NCBI RefSeq assembly: GCF_026914265.1
Contig: NC_069135.1
Span: forward strand, 35,349,756-35,413,755
Reading direction: 5' to 3'
DNA: 64,000 nucleotides
From: Mya arenaria
Taxonomy: Eukaryota > Mollusca > Bivalvia > Myida > Myidae
Below the pieces are notes generated by a model that was not told where the DNA came from, did not search any database, and was given only the letters and a program-made list of their open reading frames with translations. The translations under genes and the position numbers were made by a program. The first letter of the stretch is position 1, and each line of letters opens with the position of its first letter. Below, piece after piece: positions 30,403 to 41,356 of the stretch.

Positions 30403-30620
30403 ACTCACAAATAATTAATTGAGATCAAAGTTTTCACTTTCTGGTCCTCCCCAAAAATAAGATGGCGAAGAATCATGTGATCGTGACGTCATCGAGAATG
30501 GTTCTCGTTTCACAGTGTCGCTATCGAGGGAAGCTGAAAACCAATATGTCAAAATTACCTCCCTGTCATACATGTGTTTGTTGACAATCACGTGTAAATA
30601 TCAACATCTTATCTGATAAT
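30403..30620. promoter_or_regulatory. probable divergent promoter of Rab7 and EEF1AKMT2
   Basis: A perfect CRE, TGACGTCA, is at 30484-30491. E-boxes are CATGTG at 30474 (within ATCATGTGATC) and CACGTG at 30589. AAGATGGCG, a YY1-like core, is near 30,458. EEF1AKMT2 starts at 30622 on plus. On minus, a GTGAGT donor at 30408-30403 could end a noncoding Rab7 first exon that would join the acceptor near 26,771. The head-to-head arrangement is inferred. Confidence 0.5.
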
Positions 30621-30621
30621 T

Positions 30622-33600
30622 ATGGCTGCAGCCGATGACAAGAGTCTGCCCGATTTCGATTCTTCGGAACTGGGAACAAAAGAATTGTTGGTATCATTTT
30701 GACCACACCATTAAAACAACAACACATGCTGTCATTTTAGTTGCCATGCATGTTGATGTACTTCATGACATACACGCACTTAGAACTATACCCAATGTCC
30801 TGTTTCAGGGACATTGGTTCATATTAACTATGGCTAGTCTTTACGATTGATCCGAACCTATATGTGTACATAGCTGATATTTTACCCTTTGTAATTAAAC
30901 ATTTTTGGTGGAAATGTACATGATTATTTAGGTCAGGGCACAGTAGCAAACTACTGCACCAGTCAATTGTAACCATGCCCCCCCCCTTCCCCGGTCCGGT
31001 GGTATACCGGGGATAGCGTGGGAAATGGGCTGAGTTTCTGCCTTCGAGGTGGCCCGGCAGTGTCAAGTGGATGGGGTGGTTTTGATTTTGTGCAAAAATA
31101 GCTGGAATGGGCCTTACCTAAGATGTCCCCAGGTTGTGGGGGCATTATGCCGGGTTTTTACTAGCAGTTTGTTTCCGCAGGGCGAGGATTTTACCTGTGA
31201 CTGTCTTGAACAAAAGTCAAAGTCCCCGCTATTCTCCAGACCTGGGGGGCCATGGTTACAATTGACTGGTGCAAAGTTTTATGTTTTCTTAGCCTATCCA
31301 TTGTAAATATTATATATATAGGTAAGGGAAACAAAACGAAAAATAGTTCTGTCCCTTGAGGCATAGAAAAACATACTATAAACACAGTGTATATATTCCA
31401 TATAGGCTAGGAAAACATAAAAATAGTTTGCTTCAGACCCCTTCTTTCCACTGTGGTTTAGGCCGAGCTATAGTTGGGTTTCAGGTTAGGTAAGTTTGAA
31501 GGCATTTAAATAGTGCCGGACTAACTGCGAAATCACTCCAAGACTTTTATCATGTACACTGTGGTAATGTGAAATGATCAATGTTTGCATCCAATTTGGC
31601 GGTTTAAGGCAGTGTTAGGAGGGCCATAATATCTCACACCCTAATATTTTTAAAGAAAATATGTTGAACTAATAGATACATGTACAAGTCCATTAACTGG
31701 CAATAAATTGAAAGACAATACATTTGGATATACAGACCACCCCCCATGTACATGGGGGGGCATATGATGGCTTGCAGTTACATTGATACAAAAGTGATGT
31801 ACTGTTTATATCTTCATCATACTAAATTTGAATGAAACTTACATGTATCTCATGGTCAACTTGCTACAGCTTTATTGTACTGGTGGTATACATTTGTACA
31901 TAAAGTGTTTTTATTACATTGTATGTTTTGTGCTTTTTAACTAAATCATGTTATATATTTCAGTTGGGATACGACATATGGAAAAGAAGTGGAAAATTTC
32001 AATGACATTGGAGATGTGGGTGAGATATGGTGAGAACATCACATTTGGAATTACTACATGTACTATCATAGACACAAATGAGTTGTATGTTTCTGTTTTT
32101 AGAGACATGTGAGTCTCTAGCAATACAGAAACTTTCTGTAACCAGGTATACGTAACCCCACATTGGGCGCAAAATGTAACAGACTGCACATATTGCTATG
32201 TGCACCTGTCGGGGTTTGAACCCATGACCTCTCGCTCTGCATGCTGACACTCTACTGTGTTGTTATAAAAGCTAGCTCCATAGATAGACAGTGCTGCTAT
32301 ATACATTTCAAATACCTGGTTACATTCCTTGACACAATATGGTGTCAGTGGTTGTTAAGAAAGTTCTGTTGAGCACCAGAATGATTATGACTGTTTAAAA
32401 ATATGAATAGTACAGTATACAGCTATACATGCAGTACGGCACGCGAGCATATTCCATGAAGCATGCTAGCACTTTAAGGTCAATTGCTCGCTTGCCCTAC
32501 TGTGTTCATACAGCATAAACGCAAGAAAAAATGTGATCAATACTTATACTTACGTATACAAAAAATATTCATTGAGATTATAAATAAGCAGTATCTTCTG
32601 CATTTGAGTATTTCTTCTTAAAGAAGTGAACCGAAAACATATTTTTGTATAACAGAAGCTGATTTTTGTAACGTTGTATATCATTGGTTAAATGATATCA
32701 CACTAATCCAATCAGAGAGCAATATTGAAGTTTACAATGATGTCATAATTCCTTTCTTGTTATATTGTATGAACGTCTACATCAAGGACTAGGAGCATGT
32801 AAATATTTATAGAAAACACTAATAAATAACCTCTTTGCATATGTTCATGTACGTGAGCAGGTTTGGTGAAGAAACGATGGAGAAGGTTGCTGATTGGCTA
32901 GAGAACTGTGCTGATGTCCACACAGATGACCCCATCATTGACCTTGGGTCTGGGAATGGCATGATGTGTATAGAACTGGTATACCATGTCTTTTGTTATC
33001 TTTTTTATACAGATTTTTTTATTAAATATAGACTACAGGATTGCATAAGACTTTAATATTTAGTTTGATGAGGAAAAAACATTATTAACTGACACACAGT
33101 CATGTATTGATAGCATTATTATAATAATACTATTATAATAATAACTGTCCCAGACCCATTCTAAATGCTATGTTAGCTGTTAGTCCAGATGATTGAAAAG
33201 TTTGTCTGTGATTTGATGACTAACTTGTTTTTGTTACCATCACTTGTGAGTAGCTAGATTTAACAACTTTGATCAATGTGCCATTATTTCTTTAGTTCAA
33301 TATGTAAAGCGTGAACATTAGAGCCATTGATTATATGCGGATCTAATAAAATATTAATCTGAACATAATCTCTGAAGGGCTGAATTTACAATTTAATCAG
33401 GTGTTTTGACGAATTATAAATAGGAGTTGTTTTGAAATGTAATGCTTTCTGTATCAGTAATAGTTAAGAAATATCACTCACCACAGGGGAGCAAATGACA
33501 CTATAAGGACCGGCCAGTCAGTCCCCTAAGAGTGCATATGGACCGCGGATTCAGGGGCTGACCGGCTGGTCCTTATAATGCCATATGGCCCGAAATGTTG

Positions 33601-36600
33601 TGTTATATTTCTTATATTATACCAAACACTTTATATTACCATTCAATAGTTTCAAAGTGCTTTTGATGTGTTTCATTGAACAAATCTTAAATGTTTCCTT
33701 GCAAAAATGTTTCGCCTTTGTGAAAATCGCAAGCAGCATTCACCTGTTTTATGATGTCAGTGGTCCATATTATATTTTGGAGGGGTCCAGAATGGCCAAA
33801 AATATGATATGGACAACCATTTATTGAATTACAATGATATACGGACCGATTAACTTTATATACACAAAGAAGGGACATGTTTATGTAAGGTATAACATTT
33901 ACTTATAGTCATACATGTTATGCTTGCATTTCAGTGCAAGCGAGGTTTCACAAGGTTGACAGGGGTAGATTATTCTGAGCTGGCAGTCATGCTGTCCAAG
34001 TCAGTTGCATCTTCGGAGGGCTTTGGCAATATTGAATTTGAGGTAGGAGGGCTCAGTTCATCTGCTTTTGGTTAAATACTAGATATTTGAACAAACATTA
34101 GGCCCCCTGTGTCATTCTTTTTCAAAGTAAAACACTAAGCAGTATGTGTCCATTACTCTCAAATTCTTGAGTGGATAAAGTTTTTCCATGACTTTGACCT
34201 CTGACCCTAAAAACAACTGTGGTCTAATTTCATGGCCAAGAGTCAAACATCCGTTGTTTTGCGGATGAAGCTTTAACATGCTGACTCTGAATTGAAAATT
34301 TTGCAGGATTTCAAATTTGGTGGCCATGACCTTGACTTATCTGACCTTACAAATAAAAGACCTCATCTACTTGTCAAGGGCACAGAAGAATATTCAAAGA
34401 ATATTGACTGCTACACTCACTCAGCCCTTTCTTAATCATTAAGGAATTACTTTATGTCATCTAACTATTACTTAGTACACATGTTACAAGTGAAAAAACT
34501 ATACATGTAAGGCAATGTCCATACCCCTGGCTATAATATTCATTGGGTTATGACATTTGATCATCTATATTTTTAAATAATTTTTTATACATTACGATAA
34601 CTAAATAACAGTTGAACACATTCACATGTTCAATCATTAATTATGTTAATCACTTATGAAATCTGCTTTCAATGGCATACTTAAATAATAAGATTTATTT
34701 TATGTCATACTATTATTTCCTGCTGTATAGATAGATCTTGAAATTGAAATTTGACGCTAACTTGGTATGGCCTTACGAGAAACAGTATGTTTGTGTACCT
34801 TTGCCCATAGCTTTTGCTGCGATAGCTGTCGGGTTATGCCCTTTGAGCATTAAAAAAAGTTGTGCAATAACTGAAATATTGCCCTTACTCAATAGAGGTT
34901 CAAGATTTTCACATAAAACTTTACCAGTATAAACCATTGACCTTAACTGTTGCGCAAATGACTGTTGATTATCTCCTTTGATTATTTAAAAAAAATGTCA
35001 TGCAAAAACTTTGCCAAACTCAATAGCAATTTAAGATATCAAAATAAACTTAGTACACATGTTTCAAGTGACAATACAGTATGTGTACTATGAAACCTGT
35101 TACAGGTCTGTCAGTAGGGCGATCAGCTTTTTGAAAACTTTGAGCAACCATAAATAATTAATGCACCTTTATTTAATCTTCCAACTGTCTATGACAATGT
35201 AGGACTTATGGTGGAATAATGACAAATATCTTTTGTTTTGATGGTTTTAAGATCACACACATAATTATTTAGATGTACCCGTCAGTTGTAACCAGGGCCC
35301 CCCCAGGTACGGGGTATACCGGGGATAGCTGGGGAAATGGGCCATGTTTTTACCTTTGCAGTGCCGGGTAAATGCGGTGGTTTTGTATTTGCGCTAAATA
35401 TAGCGGGAATGGGCCTTACCTAGGGTCCCTGGGGTGCGGGGGCATTTGGCGGGGATCAGTTCATCTCCGCAGGGCGGGGAATTTACCCGGGGTTGGCTGA
35501 ACTGAAATAATTCAAAGTCCCGGCTATTCCCCAGACCTTGGGGGGGGGGGGCGTGGTTACAATTGTTTGGTGCATTATCAGCAAACTATGCATATCATTC
35601 GATGTCACCTTCTGATACTTATTTTGTAAGTGTATTTCTCAAACACCTTGATGGCATTCAAAACTATTGAACTACATCTCTAGACAGGAGACCTGATCAG
35701 TGAAGAGCGACCAAACCCTTGCACGTGTCTCACAAGGAAATACAAGGTGGTTCTAGATAAAGGCACGTACGACGCCATCAGCCTCATGCCCGGGGACTCT
35801 GTCTCAGCCCGCATGCACTACCTCGCTACAGTGAAAGAATTGATGACCAGTGATGGCATATTCTCCATAACATCGTGTAACTGGACAAAGGATCAGTTGC
35901 TGGAGTTCTTCAAAGAGCGTGAGAGTTAACAAATTATTATTTTATGATGTCAATGTATGCAATAGTATCATTATATAATGACAGCCACAACTTGTATATG
36001 AAAAAAATCAACCACTTTCATAAATTTTTCATGCTTATTACTGACTGACATCTGTGCTCGATGTAGGCTTACATCATTATTGTGAATGTGACTTTTGAAT
36101 ATTCACTGTATTCATGTATGGCCTTTAAAAACAGTTATTAAAGCAGCACTCTGTGTTCTGGCCAGACTAATTGTTTATGTACAAATACAGATATAAATAG
36201 CTGGTTTTATACGGCACCTTGAAAACTTCTCATTAGCCATACATTCCATATCACCCGTGCGAGGGAAATATCCCCCAGAATTTTTATCTTTACTCCGGTC
36301 TCCAAGTTGGGGACGAATATCCCCTGGATTTTTTTTTTTTTAATTGTTGTATGTTAATTGTTCAAAATCCCCTGAAATTCAAAACAAAAATATAAAAATC
36401 CCCCAGTATTCAGAACAAACCCTGGAAAATACCCTGGAAAAGTCTCCAGAAATATGGCATGTATGATTACATTAGTACCTGATAGGTACTGTCTATAAAA
36501 AAGAAAGTTTAAATTATTTTTTTAGCTAATCAATGAGTTATCATAAGTTTGTTTGAACAAATGGAAATAATAACAATTAACATTAAATTGCTAATACTTT

Positions 36601-37051
36601 TGTTACGACACCATTTTTGTTTCTATGTTACTTAAAACCCAAGGTTTTAGGATTCGTACCCGGGTACTCCATGTCAAGGATAGTTTTATACGTCAAAAGT
36701 GGTGATATGGATCCTTGACATGAAGTACCCGGGTACGAATCCTACTGCTGGTGGAATATATTTTTTATTTTCTTGTATCTTTTTTTTTTTTATCATTCTA
36801 TTAATTAAAATGATGCCATTTCTTAGCTTTACCCATAGATGTTTTCTAAAATTTTAGAAACAACAAACGTCAAAGCTTCTGGTATTAAATTGCCTTTTAA
36901 TAGTTCTTGTGTTTGCGTATTTTCAGATTTTACTCTACATGACGAGATCAAGTTCAAGACGATACAGTTTGGAGGGGTCACTGGGAGTACATACACAAGT
37001 CTTATCCTTAAACAAACCTACAGTGACACATATGTCTTACAGCAGACTTAA
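30622..37051 (+). CDS. EEF1AKMT2: EEF1A lysine methyltransferase 2 (METTL10)
   Basis: Six exons: 30622-30686, 31964-32029, 32861-32978, 33935-34042, 35684-35918 and 36927-37051. They sum to 717 nt, giving 238 residues, close to the 236 I recall for the human form. All junctions keep phase. After an acidic N-terminus comes FWDTTYGKEVENF and GEIWFGEE, then motif I DLGSGNG that binds S-adenosylmethionine, GVDYS (motif II), and DKGTYDAISL followed by ITSCNWTKDQL. This order is specific to this family rather than to generic class I methyltransferases. The known role is lysine methylation of translation factor eEF1A in the cytosol. Introns 1 and 4 hold two copies of one MITE. Intron 2 holds a tRNA-derived SINE-like repeat. 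It is a complete gene with no breaks. Confidence 0.96.
30956..31272. mobile_element. MITE in EEF1AKMT2 intron 1, copy 1
   Basis: Perfect terminal inverted repeats of 20 bp or more: GCACCAGTCAATTGTAACCA and its inverse ending at 31272. Inner C and G runs follow. The body is GC-rich against an AT-rich intron. A more diverged copy lies in intron 4 at 35,275-35,574. Confidence 0.85.
32100..32290 (-). mobile_element. tRNA-derived SINE-like repeat
   Basis: On minus, a tRNA-like head has a B-box-like GGTTCAAACCC at 32223-32213 and an A-box-like GTAGAGTGTCAGC upstream of it. It does not close into a full cloverleaf with an acceptor stem, so it is not a tRNA gene. Confidence 0.5.
33499..33580. repeat. 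82-bp hairpin
   Basis: Arms CACTATAAGGACCGGCCAGT and its near-inverse continue through CAGCCCCT, about 28 bp each with few mismatches. A 26-bp loop contains CCGCGG. It lies in EEF1AKMT2 intron 3 and is likely a tiny foldback MITE. Confidence 0.75.
35275..35574. mobile_element. MITE in EEF1AKMT2 intron 4, copy 2
   Basis: Same family as 30,956-31,272. Shared blocks include TATACCGGGGATAGC, AATGGGCCTTACCTA, TCCGCAGGGCG and GTGGTTACAATTG. The ends are more worn than in copy 1. Confidence 0.8.
36648..36744. repeat. 97-bp hairpin with nested palindromes
   Basis: TAGGATTCGTACCCGGGTAC continues to CATGTCAAGGAT and faces its near-perfect inverse, arms about 34 bp. Each arm itself contains GTACCCGGGTAC. 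It lies in the last intron of EEF1AKMT2. Confidence 0.8.
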
Positions 37052-38092
37052 ATTAAAAGAAAGGCTTTTTGGGATTAGCTTGATATCTCCTGAGATGTAT
37101 CTTGGGATGAAGGGCAGTGTGTTTTGTCCAACAGTCTACCTATGATCGTGCTTAGCATGGATTTGATAATACCTTCATGAACTGGCAGTCGAAGCAAATA
37201 ATTGTGATTTCTCATTCTAGAATCTGATTTTTTTACCGTTGTCATAATTCAGCAAAATCAATGCTAAATTTGCACCGACTGTACTTCGAACAAAATCTGT
37301 ATTTTAACAACTGATCTATATATAGAATCCATTAAAACTGTGTTCAATTTGATATTCCTCATGTTTCAATCCTACTGCAATAACACTAAACATTTAACTT
37401 TTAAAAATGTTTTACATCATCGTTTTTGACAACTTAAAAGTATGAAAAGACCTATCAATTATTATTTTCATGCCCCTCTTTTGAAAACAAGGCGTTTGTT
37501 ACGCATTATGCCCCAAATGCAATTTTGTCCCTATGACCTTGAAACAGTAAGGGTCATCTGGTCAATCTACCACTCCAGTTATGTGTTCCTAGTTTAACCC
37601 ATTGTAGTCATTGTGCAACAAAGTTTTCATAAGACTGTTGTCCATGACATTTGACTAAAAATCAATAGGGGACAACAACTAGTCAAGGGCAACCAACCAC
37701 TAAAGTTTCATGGTTTTAGATCAAACCATTCTAATGTTATTGTGCAACAAAGTTTCCTTAAGACTGTTAATTAAAAGGAGAAAAGAACTGGTCAAGGGCA
37801 CCCAACCACTAAAGTGTCATGGTTCTAGGTCAAACCATTCTCAAGTTAGTCTGCATACATAGTGTTCCCAAGAATGTTGACAACGACCTTATTAATAGAC
37901 TTTTGATCATTGTATTTAATGGTAAAACTCTTCTTGTATATGTACTTTCGAACTTCTTCAGGGAGTGCTATATCATTACAACCATGGCTTCTTAAAACCA
38001 ATGATTTGCCAGTCTGGACTAATTTTGACTTTATGGTTGTGACTGCCGAACCGATTTCGGTAACAGAAAATGGCATAAAATATCTCATTTTT
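37052..38092. other. EEF1AKMT2 3' flank
   Basis: Probable 3' UTR and spacer. About 37,500-37,850 contains two related blocks around GTGCAACAAAGTTT and AAGGGCA(A/C)CCAACCACTAAAG, a diverged dispersed repeat. No exon is supported. Confidence 0.4.
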
Positions 38093-39138
38093 ATGTCGCC
38101 TGAAAAGATGACATATAGGGGTTACTTTTGTCGGCAGCATCGGCGGCGGTGGCAGCGTCGGCGTCCCATTTTCGCTTGTCCGGGGTATATCTCCTAAACT
38201 ATTAGTGGTATCAAGTTGAAACTTCATATGTACATAGATCTAATTGAGGGCTAGTGCAGTGCACAAGAACTGTTGCTCTTGCTTCCATATTTTTTAGAGT
38301 TATTGCCCTTTGTTATTTTTCATGCTTAAAGTTTTGTCCGGGGCATATCATGTACAATATAAGAGTTATCAACTTGAAACTTCATATGTAGATAGATCTC
38401 ATGGAGGGCAAGTGCAGTGCACAATAACAGTAACTCTTGCTTTCTTAGTTTTAAAATTATTGCCCTTTGTTAATTTTCATGCTTAAAGTTTTGTCCGGGG
38501 CATATCTTAAAGAATATAAGAGGTATCAACTTGAAACTTCATAGCTAGATAGATCTCATTGAGGGCACAATAACAGTAACTCTTGCTTTCTTAGTTTTAA
38601 AGTTATTGCCCTTTGTTAATTTTCATGCTTAAAGTTTTGTCCGGGGCATATCTTGAAGAATATAAGAGGTATCAACTTGAAACTTCATAGCTAGATAGAT
38701 CTCATTGAGGGCAAGTGCAGTGTACAATAACAGTAACTCTTGGTTTCTTAGTTTTAAAGTTATTGCCCTTTGTTAATTTTCATGCTTAAAGTTTTGTCCG
38801 GGGCATATCTTGAAGAATATAAGAGGTATCAACTTGAAACTTCAATGCTAGATAGATCTCATTGAGGGCAAGTGCAGTGCACAAGAACCGTTACTCTTGC
38901 TGCCATATTTTTAGAGTTATTGCCCTTTGTTAATTTTCTTGCTTAGGTTTTGTCCGTGGCATATCTCGTAAACTATAGGAGGTTTCAACCTGAAACTTAT
39001 TCCATAGGTATATCTGATTGAGGGTTCAAATGCCACCTACACTTGAAAGTTAAATGGCAACATCATTGTCTATAAATGAATTAAATGCCAATCTAACAGC
39101 TATAATGTCGACAGTAAATAATTCGTCAGGCGACACAT
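38093..39138. mobile_element. tandem-core element 1 (157-bp units)
   Basis: 10-bp terminal inverted repeats TGTCGCCTGA and TCAGGCGACA bound a core of about 5.4 tandem units with 157-bp period. Unit anchors GTTTTGTCCG start at 38331, 38488, 38634, 38791 and 38947; one unit is 11 bp shorter. The architecture resembles the pearl-type elements described in bivalves. No protein is encoded. Confidence 0.75.
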
Positions 39139-39789
39139 CCGACTCGCGGGGTTCTAGTTTTAAATTTCAGTCCAAAATGGCCGAGTCAGGAACATATGTA
39201 CAATTTGTAATCATTCTCATACAAATACCAGTAGTCTCGTGCTAGATGAACAGTAAAGACATCTACATAGTTATATGGAAATTTTTTGCATGTCACCTAG
39301 CTTAACATTCAAGTAGCAATTCACAACCACTGTTCTATCGTATATTTTGCTGCTAGGCTTGTTCGTTTTATGTTGTTGAATTGTCCGAGACAATACATTT
39401 TATACAAGTTTTGTTAAGATTGGGCCAAAATTATGAGCTCAATGTTAAAACATCAATTGTTGAATGCAGATGCAAACTCTCGTCCTTTTCTTTAGCTGAC
39501 CAAAGGCATAGCTCAAAACTAATTTGGTCAGTTATGGAACTTGCTACACATGCACAATGTATTTTTGCCAAGTTTCATCTGAATATCTTGGATAGTTTCT
39601 AATAGTGATGGCGCCTTGGTCATCCATAATCAATTTTCATGATTGATCATTATTTTACCTTAAATAACATAGAACACAGGAGTATAATATTACTTTTAGT
39701 ACCAGGATGGGTCCAGGCATAAAATCTTATAATCAAAGTTGGTGCCATATTTGTACAAACTTTGATTAAACAAGAGATGTTTGTCAAAC

Positions 39790-39793
39790 ATTA

Positions 39794-39824
<31 letters not shown>

Positions 39825-41356
39825 GAGCGCCATGTTGTCTGGATTATTTGCACAATTGAATGAAGTATGCATGGACCGAAATGACAGCTGATTTGTCACT
39901 GACATTGGATGCCGTTAAGGTAGTTTTAAGATTATGACCATTCAAAGTGTGAGGATAGTTTTTTTTGTACAAGGTCACTGTGACCTTGACCTTTGACCCG
40001 ATGACTCCTAAAATCATTAAGGGTCATCTACTGGTCAGGCCAAACTTCCGTGTCAAGTTTGATGATCATAGGTTCAGGCATTCTTGAGATATCACTGGGA
40101 GAAGATTTAACTTTTTTGCAGTAAAGGTTACTGTGACCTTGTCCTTGCCTCGATGACCCCTAAAGTCAAGAGAGGTCATCTACTGGTCAGGCCCAACCTT
40201 TATGTAAAGTTTGATGACCATAGGTCCAGGAATTGTCGAGTTTGCTTTCAAGGTCACTGTGACCCTTAAATCAATAGGGGTCATCTACTGGCCAGGCCCA
40301 ATCTCCAAGTACAGTTTGAGGGCCATGGGTGCAGGCATTGTTGAGTTATCACTCGGACATTTTATCATTCAAGGTCACTGTGACCTTGATCTTTGGCCCA
40401 ATGATCCCTAAAATCAATAGGGGCCATCTACTGGTCAGGCCCAACCTCCAAGTCAAGTTTGAGGGCCATGGGTGCAGGCATTGTCGAGTTATCACTGGGA
40501 CAACCTTTTACCATTCAAGGTCATTGTGACCTTGACCTTTGGCCCAATGACGCCCAAAAACAATAGGGGTCATCTACTGGTCAGGCCCAACCTCCAAGTT
40601 AAGTTTGAGGGACATGGGTGCAGGCATTGTCAAGTTGTCAGGCCCAACCTCCAAGTCAAGTTTGAGGGACATGGGTGCAGGCATTGTCCAGTTCTCAATG
40701 TGACAACCTTTTATCATTTAAGGTCATTGTGACCTTGACCTTTGGCCCAATGACCCCCAAAAACAAAACGGGTCATCTACTTGTCAGGCCCAACTTCCAA
40801 GTCAAGTTTGAGGGCCATGGGTGCAGGCATTGTTGAGTTATCACACGAACAACCTTTTACCATTCAAGATCACTGTGACCTTGAACTTTGGCCCGATGAC
40901 CCCCCAAAACAATAGGGGTCATCTACTGGTCAGGCCCAACCTGAAAGTCAAGTATGAGGGCCATGGGTGCAGGCATTGTCCAGTTATCACTCTGCCAACC
41001 TTTTAACATTCAAGGTCACTGTGACCTTGACCTTTGGCCCAATGACCCCCAAAAACAATAGGGGTCATCTACTGGTCAGGCCCAACTTCCATATCAAGTT
41101 TGATGACCATAGCTCTAGGCATTGTTGAGTTATCACTAGGACGTGCTTTAAAATTTATTTTACCATTAAAGGTCACTGTGAGCCCTTAAATAAATAGGGG
41201 TCATCTACTGATCAGGCCCAACCTTCATGTCATGTTTGATGACCATACGTCCAGGAATTGTTGAGTTATCACTTGGACATGCTTTGGTCTACCGACGGAC
41301 CGACCGACATGCCTGTGCAAAGCAATATACCCCTTTTCTTCGAAGGGGGGCATAAT
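39790..41356. mobile_element. tandem-core element 2 (about 146-bp units)
   Basis: Terminal inverted repeats ATTATGCCCCCC and GGGGGGCATAAT bound nine units. Anchors (AGGTCACTGTGACCT or close variants) lie at 39972, 40125, 40251, 40372, 40518, 40721, 40867, 41013 and 41170. The unit from 40,518 contains an extra internal duplication of about 57 bp. A poly-C run of more than 30 follows the left end. No protein is encoded; open frames across it are artefacts. Confidence 0.75.

Noticed and set aside
32100-32290. A tRNA gene on the minus strand
   Set aside because: Only box-like promoter parts are present; no acceptor stem or full cloverleaf could be drawn.
37846-38088. Minus-strand frame with a protein-like stretch (ALPEEVRKYIYKK)
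   Set aside because: No known family, no splice context, and it overlaps the start of a mobile element.
40211-41006. Repeated open frames with VKFEGHGCRHC
   Set aside because: They follow the tandem repeat unit and carry no independent coding signal.
39972-41184. Unit length near 147 bp as nucleosome phasing
   Set aside because: Actual spacings vary from 121 to 203 bp; the match to nucleosome length is probably chance.
38160-41290. CRISPR-like regular repeats
   Set aside because: Unit length is about 146-157 bp with no unique spacers, in an animal genome; these are tandem cores of mobile elements.
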